The notes under the pieces: generated by a model | Told to the model about the DNA's origin: nothing | Database searches by the model: none | What the model saw: only the letters and a program-made list of their open reading frames with translations | Assembly: GCA_022616595.1 (NCBI GenBank) | Contig: JAKEEL010000099.1 | Location: 1 to 8,239 of the forward strand | Reading direction: 5' to 3' | Source of the DNA: Methylococcaceae bacterium | GTDB taxonomy: Bacteria > Pseudomonadota > Gammaproteobacteria > Methylococcales > UBA1147 | DNA length: 8,239 nt | Part shown: one piece after another, positions 1-4,843 of the stretch | Layout of the letters: each line of letters begins with the position of its first letter | Position numbering within the stretch: position 1 is the first letter of the stretch | Position numbers and translations under genes: made by a program

Positions 1-57
1 CGTACCGTACCCGACGAATTGCGCGACCGGAGCCGTGCCTGGCGGACGGCAGCATGA
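1..57 (+). CDS. C-terminal end of an unidentified upstream gene (partial)
   Basis: An open frame enters from the left edge, encodes 18 residues ending in RAWRTAA, and stops at the TGA at 55-57. That stop overlaps the ATG of the next gene in an ATGA arrangement, which is typical of translationally coupled operon genes. The visible residues are charged and arginine-rich and identify no family. In related lipid clusters the gene before the FAD oxidoreductase varies (short-chain dehydrogenase, sigma factor and others), so no product is proposed. The support is the overlap geometry only. Confidence 0.45.
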   Translation, partial: RTVPDELRDRSRAWRTAA

Positions 58-1292
58 AAATAGCGATCATCGGCGCGGGGATTTCCGGCAACACTCTGGC
101 CTACCATCTGCACCGCGAACATGACATCAGCGTGTTCGAGGCCGGCGGCCATGCGGGCGGCCATAGCCACACGCATGTCATTCAGCACGGCGGGCAACAA
201 ATCGCCGTGGACACCGGATTCATTGTCTTCAATGACCGCACCTACCCCAATTTCGTCGCTTTGCTGGACAAGCTCGGCGTGGCCTCCCGGCCCAGCAGCA
301 TGAGTTTCAGCGTGAAATGCGAGAAGACCGGGCTGGAATACAACGGTACCTCGCTGAACACGCTGTTCGCGCAACGGCGCAACCTGCTGCGGCCCGCGTT
401 TTATCGCATGATCCGGGATATCCTGCGCTTCAACCGCGTATCGCTCGAACTGTTGGGGGAAGGCGCGGAAATCCCGCTCGGCGAATATCTGTTCGAGCGC
501 GGCTATGGCCGGAAATTCATCGACTACTACATCATTCCGATGGGCTCGGCGATCTGGTCCAGCGAGCCTCGCCGGATGCTGGATTTTCCGGCCCGCTTCT
601 TCGTGCGCTTCTTCCATCACCACGGCATGTTGACCGTCAATGACCGCCCGCAATGGCGCGTGATCCAAGGCGGCTCCGCGCGCTATGTCGAAGCGCTGAC
701 GGCTGGATTCGCAGATCGTATCCGCCTAAATACCCCGGTCGCCAAAGTCCGGCGCCTGAAAGACTCGGTGCGCGTGACCACGGGCGGCGGCGCGGAAGAA
801 AAATTCGACTGGGTATTTTTCGCCTGTCACAGCGATCAGGCGCTGCGCATTTTGAGCGATCCGAGCGAGCGCGAGCGCGAAATCCTCGGCGCGATGCCCT
901 ATCAGCAAAACGATATCGTGCTGCACAGCGACAGCCGCCTGCTGCCGCGCCGCAAGCTGGCGTGGGCCGCCTGGAATTACCATGTCACGGCGACACCGAT
1001 CGACCGTGTTGCCGTGACTTATCACATGAACATCCTGCAAGGTCTGGATTCGGCCGAACCGCTGCTCGTGACGCTGAACCATAGCGGCGGCATTGCCGGG
1101 AGAAAAATCATCCTGCGCCTGACTTATCATCACCCGGTGTATACCACGGCAGGCGCCGCCGCCCGGAAGCGCCATGCCGAAATCAGCGGAGTGAACCGCA
1201 CCGCTTATTGCGGGGCTTATTGGCGCAACGGCTTCCATGAAGACGGCGTAGTCAGCGCGCTCGCGGTGCTCGAGCATTTCCGTTATGCCTGA
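54..1292 (+). CDS. FAD-dependent amine-oxidase-like oxidoreductase (COG2907 type)
   Basis: The 412-residue protein begins with a Rossmann FAD-binding motif, GAGISG at residues 7-12, followed by Glu29 at the end of the second strand, where it would bind the ribose of FAD, and a GGHSHT segment at 35-40 typical of this family. The C-terminus holds the family's second signature, TYHHPVYT followed by NRTAYCGAYW and NGFHEDGV around residues 360-402. Length is normal for the family and the frame is intact. Related proteins are encoded beside DUF1365 and a CFA-type methyltransferase and are thought to oxidise or desaturate membrane fatty acyl chains; the substrate here is inferred from context. The start overlaps the stop of the preceding gene (ATGA) and the stop overlaps the DUF1365 start by 8 bases, so the three genes form one operon. 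A shine-dalgarno site is weak, which fits coupling. Confidence 0.9.
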   Translation: MKIAIIGAGISGNTLAYHLHREHDISVFEAGGHAGGHSHTHVIQHGGQQIAVDTGFIVFNDRTYPNFVALLDKLGVASRPSSMSFSVKCEKTGLEYNGTSLNTLFAQRRNLLRPAFYRMIRDILRFNRVSLELLGEGAEIPLGEYLFERGYGRKFIDYYIIPMGSAIWSSEPRRMLDFPARFFVRFFHHHGMLTVNDRPQWRVIQGGSARYVEALTAGFADRIRLNTPVAKVRRLKDSVRVTTGGGAEEKFDWVFFACHSDQALRILSDPSEREREILGAMPYQQNDIVLHSDSRLLPRRKLAWAAWNYHVTATPIDRVAVTYHMNILQGLDSAEPLLVTLNHSGGIAGRKIILRLTYHHPVYTTAGAAARKRHAEISGVNRTAYCGAYWRNGFHEDGVVSALAVLEHFRYA

Positions 1293-1989
1293 GGCAGGGC
1301 CGAGCATCGTGCAACCGCCGGGCCGCCACAGCGCGATTTATACGGGCCGGGTTCGGCATCGGCGGTTCCGGCCGGTACCGCACCAGTTTCGCTATTGCCT
1401 GTTCATGATGTATCTCGATCTCGATGAGCTGCCTGAATTGTTCCGCGGCGCAAGGCTATGGTCGTTCGAGCGCCGCAACCTGGCCTGGTTCCGCCGCGGC
1501 GACTATTTCGGAGATCCCGCTCTGCCCTTGAAACAGGCTGTGCTGCAACTGGTGAGCGAAAAAACCGGCCGGCGGCCAGAGGGGCCGGTGAGGCTCTTGA
1601 CGCATCTGCGCTATTTCGGCTACTGCTTCAACCCGGTCAGTTTTTACTACTGTTTCGATCGGGACGGGAAGACGCTTGGCGCGATCGTCGCCGAAATCAA
1701 CAATACACCGTGGAACGAGCGTCGCGGCCCACTACGACCTCGGCAACGCGCTGTTCGAGCTGCTTCTCGATCCGAGCATGATGTATTCCTGCGCCGTATT
1801 CGAACGACCCGACATGACCTTGGAGCAGGCTTCGTTGTGCAAGTTGGAGCGTATCTGCGGCAAACTGCAGATCAACGAAAGGGACCATGTGCTGGAAATC
1901 GGCACCGGCTGGGGCGGTTTCGCGATCCACGCGGCGCGAAAGTACGGATGCAGGATCACGACCGCGACCATTTCCGGGGCTCAGTATGA
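1285..1989 (+). pseudogene. DUF1365 family protein, truncated by deletion (real sequence ends near 1723)
   Basis: The first 146 residues are clearly DUF1365 (COG3496): an N-terminal HSAIYTGRVRHRRF segment, then HQFRYCLFMMYLDLDE, a HLRYFGYCFNPVSFYY block around residues 107-122, and the start of the NNTPW motif near residue 140. After NNTPWNER the frame leaves the family and reads about 88 meaningless, arginine-rich codons, antiparallel to nothing but overlapping the methyltransferase in another frame, before stopping at 1987-1989. Full members are about 250-270 residues, so roughly 110 are missing. The ATG at 1285 lies 8 bases inside the FAD gene; a GTG at 1309 is an alternative start. DUF1365 proteins accompany CFA-type enzymes in fatty-acid-modification clusters; their biochemical role is not firmly settled. 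The gene is probably non-functional, unless the junction is an assembly error. Confidence 0.85.
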
Positions 1990-2569
1990 GCTTGCCGTGA
2001 GCCGGGTCATGCAGGCTGGACTCGCCGATAAAATCGAAGTGCTACTATGCGACTACAGGGACCTGGAATCCCGATACGATAAGCTGGTCTCCATCGAAAT
2101 GATCGAAGCGGTCGGCCACCAATTCTACGATACCTATTTCGCGAAGTGCGCCTCGCTGCTTAAACCCGAGGGCATGATGCTGCTGCAGGCCATCACGATC
2201 GCCGACCAGCGCTACGAAGCGGCGAAAAAGTCCGTGGATTTCATCCAGCGCCATATTTTCCCGGGGAGCTCGATTTCCTCGCTCACCGCGATGCTTGCCA
2301 GCATCACGCGCGCGAGTGACTTGAGGCTGTTCGACCTCGAGGATATCGGACCGGACTATGCGCGCACTTTGGCCGAATGGCGGCGAAACTTCTTCCGCAA
2401 TCTCTCGCGGATCAAGGCGCTTGGCTACCCGGAAGCATTCATCCGCATGTGGGAGTTTTATCTTTGTTACTGCGAGGGCGGTTTCGATGAGCGTGCCCTC
2501 GGAGATGTCCAGATGCTGCTGGTGAAACCGGGCAACCGCCGGGGGTTACTCGGACGATCACGTGAATAA
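1676..2569 (+). CDS. Cyclopropane-fatty-acyl-phospholipid synthase-type SAM methyltransferase, N-terminally truncated
   Basis: Recognisable family sequence starts at about 1721 (VAAHYDLGN) and runs to the stop, about 282 residues against a usual length near 400, so the N-terminal lipid-binding domain of roughly 110-130 residues is gone. The catalytic part is intact: Cys in MMYSCAVF (nt 1790), the SAM-binding motif VLEIGTGWGGFA (nt 1889-1924), the acidic loop ending CDYRDLE, Glu of IEAVG (nt 2105), and Tyr of GPDYARTL (nt 2357), matching Cys139, Glu239 and Tyr317 of E. coli Cfa. Family enzymes transfer a methylene or methyl group from SAM to an unsaturated acyl chain of membrane phospholipid. 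The TTG at 1676 lies in DUF1365 sequence and is only the longest open start, with no evident ribosome site; ATG 1778 is another candidate. The product is probably inactive or poorly expressed. The joined region is in a different frame from DUF1365, so no fusion protein is made. Confidence 0.85.
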   Translation: MARSSPKSTIHRGTSVAAHYDLGNALFELLLDPSMMYSCAVFERPDMTLEQASLCKLERICGKLQINERDHVLEIGTGWGGFAIHAARKYGCRITTATISGAQYELAVSRVMQAGLADKIEVLLCDYRDLESRYDKLVSIEMIEAVGHQFYDTYFAKCASLLKPEGMMLLQAITIADQRYEAAKKSVDFIQRHIFPGSSISSLTAMLASITRASDLRLFDLEDIGPDYARTLAEWRRNFFRNLSRIKALGYPEAFIRMWEFYLCYCEGGFDERALGDVQMLLVKPGNRRGLLGRSRE

Positions 2570-2590
2570 TACGCAGCTCGCGGACCCGCT

Positions 2591-2707
2591 TCACTTACCG
2601 TCCCCGGAGTCATTTCGACCGAACCGGCCGATCTCGAACAAAATCCGGATGCAATAAAACGCGAATCCGAAAAACAAGGCCCAGAAAATAATGATCAGGA
2701 TTTCCAT
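2591..2707 (-). CDS. Small single-pass membrane protein, 38 aa, unknown family
   Basis: Starting at ATG 2707 and reading leftwards, 38 codons end at a TGA (2593-2591). Residues 2-24 form one strongly hydrophobic helix (EILIIIFWALFFGFAFY, then CIRILF), followed by a short hydrophilic tail rich in Gly, Arg, Asp and ending DGK. There is no cleavable signal-peptide pattern, so the helix is likely a membrane anchor. Its ATG shares the A of the previous gene's TGA (TGATG), a classical coupling arrangement, and it has no obvious ribosome site of its own. It converges on the methyltransferase gene with only 21 bases between stops. I recognise no family. The size and layout resemble small accessory subunits of membrane complexes, but that is only a resemblance. 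Confidence 0.6.
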   Translation of the reverse strand: MEILIIIFWALFFGFAFYCIRILFEIGRFGRNDSGDGK

Positions 2708-2856
2708 CAATACAGTAACTTCGCAAAAAATTTTCCAGCAATGGAACCGAGGCTGAAGACTAATATCACGGCGGCAACCAAGGCCACGAATAACATCAGG
2801 CCTTTAACCAGTTTAACCCCAAGGAAACGAATATTATTGTTCGTGAATATTTTCAT
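2707..2856 (-). CDS. Small single-pass membrane protein, 49 aa, unknown family
   Basis: Starting at ATG 2856 and reading leftwards, 49 codons end at a TGA (2709-2707). A basic, asparagine-rich N-terminus (MKIFTNNNIRF, with lysines at 15 and 18) precedes one hydrophobic helix at about residues 20-40 (LMLFVALVAAVILVFSLG), followed by a short basic end KFFAKLLY. The positive charges on both sides make topology uncertain. A GAGG/AGGA ribosome-binding sequence (complement of 2866-2870) lies 9-10 bases before the start. It overlaps the next small gene by one base, so the two are probably made together. The AT-richer codons differ from the GC-rich genes nearby. No family is recognised; evidence for a real gene is the ribosome site, the hydrophobic pattern and the coupling. 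Confidence 0.6.
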   Translation of the reverse strand: MKIFTNNNIRFLGVKLVKGLMLFVALVAAVILVFSLGSIAGKFFAKLLY

Positions 2857-2865
2857 TTCAGTCAA

Positions 2866-2870
2866 TCCTC
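2866..2870 (-). promoter_or_regulatory. Ribosome-binding site of the 49-aa membrane protein
   Basis: On the minus strand GAGGA stands 9-10 bases before ATG 2856. This site fixes the start, because no other ATG/GTG/TTG in that frame nearby has a comparable purine-rich leader. Confidence 0.5.
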
Positions 2871-2906
2871 GGATAAATACTCAAAATCAAACACAATCGA
2901 GCCGGC

Positions 2907-2928
2907 CGGGTTGGCGTGGTATAACCCG
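2907..2928. repeat. Inverted repeat, 6-bp arms, 10-bp spacer, upstream of the small membrane genes
   Basis: CGGGTT at 2907-2912 is answered by AACCCG at 2923-2928. It lies about 50-70 bases before the start at 2856 on the minus strand, a position where an operator or a 5'-leader hairpin could act. Arms are short, so chance is a real alternative. Confidence 0.3.
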
Positions 2929-2991
2929 ACTGAGACGAGGCTTCATTCAGAATCAGATTAAACAAACGCGAACTTGTCGCGCTCGATTCTC

Positions 2992-3007
2992 AAATTGGAG
3001 ACAATTT
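2992..3007. repeat. Operator-like palindrome, 6-bp arms, 4-bp spacer
   Basis: AAATTG (2992-2997) and CAATTT (3002-3007) form a compact 16-base dyad, a size common for dimeric transcription-factor sites. It stands about 135 bases upstream of the small membrane gene pair. No regulator family can be assigned from the sequence. Confidence 0.3.
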
Positions 3008-3177
3008 TATTCCCGCAACGCAGTGATGTGAGAAATTATTCATCGAAGATGAACCCATCGATCGTTTCTGTCACGCCTTTATGAGATTGAACCTATCTTA
3101 TGATATTAGCCGACCATTCGACACAAGGACCATACCACCGCGTCGCGTCGCTCGCGAAGTCTCCGCGGAATTTCGCA

Positions 3178-3192
3178 CCAACCTTCGGTTGG
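3178..3192. repeat. Perfect hairpin, 6-bp stem, 3-base loop
   Basis: CCAACC, loop TTC, GGTTGG. No run of T follows on either strand, so it is not a canonical intrinsic terminator. It sits in the GC-rich gene-free stretch and may be part of a degraded repetitive element. Confidence 0.35.
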
Positions 3193-3312
3193 CCTCGCAG
3201 GGAATCCGCTTTTTCCGTGCCTCGCGGCGAGTCGTCCATCCAGGCCTGTTCATTTTGTTCGGCGGGTCTTGAAAGGTAATCGGGACAGAACCCGTTCCAC
3301 CTTCCATCCGTG

Positions 3313-3326
3313 CCGGCCGAGGCCGG
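3313..3326. repeat. Perfect inverted repeat, 6-bp arms, 2-base spacer
   Basis: CCGGCC, spacer GA, GGCCGG. It lies about 90 bases before the transposition-ATPase remnant. It could be a terminal or REP-like remnant of the mobile element, but no matching copy is seen elsewhere in the window. Confidence 0.3.
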
Positions 3327-3405
3327 TCACCCGAAATTCTTTGCGCACCAAGCGCTCTGTACGACCCGAAATGAAAACGCCCCTTCTACGAAACGGCGGT
3401 GTCAA

Positions 3406-3531
3406 TTCACCAAACACTTCGCGCTGACCCGATTTCCCTTCGATCTCGAACCCGATGCACTGTTCGCTTCCACCACCCTCGCCGAAGCCCGGGCTCGGCT
3501 CAATCATCTCCTCGAATTGCGCGCCATCGCC
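3406..3531 (+). pseudogene. N-terminal remnant of an ExeA/TniB-like transposition helper ATPase
   Basis: In the frame starting at 3406 the sequence FTKHFALTRFPFDLEPD is followed by ALFASTTLAEARARL and NHLLELRAIA. This matches the N-terminus of AAA ATPases encoded next to DDE transposases in many proteobacterial insertion elements, where a (Y/F)xxFxLxxxPF start, an LF.S...L.EA..RL helix and HLLELRGIGLLTGE leading into the Walker A loop are typical. Here the sequence breaks off just before LLTGE, so the Walker A and B motifs are absent. The start codon is also not clear; no good ATG precedes it. The transposase partner is not present. The fragment is dead and is joined directly to the recombinase remnant. 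Family assignment is from remembered motif patterns, not a search. Confidence 0.6.
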
Positions 3532-4340
3532 TGCTGTTGCAGTTCCAAGGGATGATCGCCGAATACGAGCGCGCGCAGATCCTGGAGCGTTCACGCCGGG
3601 GCAAGCGGCATCGGGCCGCGCCGAACCATCGAGCCCGGCATTCTCCAGGGCCTCGTTTGTTGCCGCCGGTGTGGCTATGCCTTGTATCGGACTTCGACGC
3701 TCAGCAGTGCGCGCAAAATTTACTACTACCGTTGCCCGGGCTCCGACGCCTATCGGCATGCGGGACAGGCTCTCTGTGACCAAAAACCGATCCGGCAGGA
3801 CCTGGCTTTACCACGTGGTATGGTCCGAGATTCTCCGCCTGCTGGAGGACCCGACCCTCATCCAAACCGAATTGAACCGGCGCTTGGAATCAGCCCGCCA
3901 TGCCAGCCCAACCCGGCGCCGCCTGGAAACCCTGAACCGTGAATCCGCGCGGGTGCGCAAGCACCGGGAGCGGCTGCTGACGGCTTACCAGGAAGAGCTA
4001 CTCTCGCTTGAGGCAAACTGCGTGCACGGATGCCCGCCTTGCGACAACCGAGCAGGCGGTTCAGGCGGAGCTTCAGGCATTGACGACCCAAGCCGCTGAC
4101 CAGGCGGCTTGTCTGAGGCTGGCAGAAACCCTGACCGCGTTTCTGGAACGGCTACGCAAGAACGCCGAAACGCTTGACATTCCGGAGCGCCAGAGGATCA
4201 TGAAACTTTTGGTCAAAGAGGTCATCGTGGGCCAGGATACGATCACGATCAAGCATTCGATTCCGGAATCTCCAATATCCTCTGGCGGCAACCCGGCTTC
4301 ATCGAGATCCCCTGAAGCATCCGAAAAGACTCAATCCACC
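3531..4340 (+). pseudogene. Large serine recombinase (resolvase family), degraded and frameshifted
   Basis: Pieces of one protein appear in order across three frames. LLLQFQGMIAEYERAQILER and SRRGKRHRA (3531-3617) are the end of the resolvase catalytic domain. After an internal deletion, GILQGLVCCRRCGYALYR, then KIYYYRC and ALCDQKPIRQDL (3634-3806), form the zinc ribbon. Then HVVWSEILRLLEDPTLIQ and the coiled region to LLSLE (3811-4013) follow in the next frame, and EQAVQAELQALTTQAADQ through LLVKEVIVGQDTITIKHSIP (4050-4265) in a third. Frameshifts lie near 3807-3809 (one extra base in TTT), 4011-4017 and 4047-4050 (one base lost at each). The catalytic serine region and the roughly 200-residue recombinase domain are missing, so no integrase activity is possible. 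Family members excise or integrate mobile elements and phages. The true C-terminus is replaced near 4335-4340 by unrelated sequence. Confidence 0.85.
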
Positions 4341-4343
4341 GAA

Positions 4344-4355
4344 AGCCCCGGGGCT
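4344..4355. repeat. Perfect 12-bp palindrome at the recombinase/permease boundary
   Basis: AGCCCCGGGGCT reads identically on both strands with no spacer. It falls within about 15 bases of where recombinase similarity ends and shortly before permease similarity begins, so it may mark the rearrangement junction. Chance occurrence in GC-rich DNA is possible. Confidence 0.35.
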
Positions 4356-4390
4356 ATGGCCTTGGGAAATTCATCGGAAACGTCGACGGC

Positions 4391-4843
4391 ATGGCCTCTG
4401 CCGGTTTTCTGAGTTCCGGGAGTATTGGGAACAGCTACGAATTTTTTCTGGACTACGTGACCTTGTCGATCACTCCGATGATCCTGTTGAGCGGTGTGTT
4501 TTTCCCCCTATCTTCCCTGCCGGAGGGAGTGCGGCTGGTCAGTGCCGCGCTGCCCCTTCAGCACACGGTCATTCTGGTGCGTGACCTGATGGCCGGACAA
4601 CTGACCGGGGGCGATTGCCTTCACCTCCTGGTGCCGATCATTTTTCTCCTGCTTGCGGGAAGCTATGTGCTGATCCGCTTCAAGATCCGCTTGCAGAACG
4701 GAATCCGCGGTTTGCTCCGGAATCGTTTGGAGCACTCGCCCGCCGATTCTCCACGGGTGACGCTTTTTCTGGAAGCGGTTAAGATTTTCGAACATGAACA
4801 AATTACTCGCCGAATACGAGCAATCACTCGAGAACTGCCTTAA
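4391..4843 (+). pseudogene. ABC-2 type transporter permease (NodJ-like), C-terminal fragment
   Basis: Residues from about NSYEFFLDYVTLSITPM (4430-4480) onward match the C-terminal half of NodJ/lipooligosaccharide-export permeases: the ITPMILLSGVFFPLSSLP motif, then LPLQHTVILVRDLMAGQL, then a last hydrophobic helix LLVPIIFLLLAGSYVLIRF. Intact members are about 250-260 residues with six membrane helices; only about 100 residues and two or three helices remain. With a NodI-type ATPase the family exports lipid-linked saccharides or related substrates across the inner membrane; neither the ATPase nor the N-terminal half is here. Sequence after about 4700 (LQNGIRGLL onward) no longer looks like the family and the frame runs 50 bases into hrpA, so the native stop also seems lost. 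The ATG at 4391 is only the first start in an orphaned frame. Confidence 0.75.
4757..4785 (+). promoter_or_regulatory. Candidate sigma70 promoter of hrpA
   Basis: GTGACG (4757-4762) and TAAGAT (4780-4785) are separated by exactly 17 bases; each matches four of six consensus positions. Transcription would begin near 4792, only about two bases before the hrpA ATG, implying a leaderless or nearly leaderless message. No Shine-Dalgarno sequence lies at normal distance from that ATG, which is consistent with this reading but does not prove it. Confidence 0.3.

Larger units (their letters stand above)
2857..3405. other. Intergenic stretch without a convincing gene
   Basis: About 550 bases separate the small membrane genes from the mobile-element remnants. 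Short open frames exist on both strands (for example 3081-3272 plus and 3098-3307 minus), but they lack ribosome sites, are rich in Arg, Ser and Pro, and show no recognisable domain. The left part (2857-3080) is AT-richer and probably holds the promoter of the small membrane genes, though I cannot place -35/-10 boxes with confidence. The right part (3140-3330) is GC-rich with several short palindromes, in the manner of degraded mobile or REP-like sequence. Confidence 0.5.

Noticed and set aside
726..1307. Minus-strand open frame of 193 codons
   Set aside because: It is antisense to the conserved C-terminal half of the FAD oxidoreductase, with no ribosome site or domain.
1724..1989. C-terminal 88 codons of the DUF1365 frame as a novel domain
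   Set aside because: They are a frameshifted reading of the methyltransferase region, arginine-rich and without family features, and result from the deletion junction.
2741..3031. Plus-strand 96-codon frame opposite the 49-aa gene
   Set aside because: It has no ribosome site, low-complexity polar composition and no hydrophobic or domain pattern, whereas the minus strand there has a ribosome site, a membrane helix and gene coupling.
3178..3192. Hairpin as an intrinsic terminator
   Set aside because: No T-run follows the stem on either strand and no gene ends close by.
3250..3783. Minus-strand open frame of 177 codons
   Set aside because: It crosses both the ATPase and recombinase remnants in antisense and shows no recognisable motif. 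It is open mainly because of GC-rich third positions.
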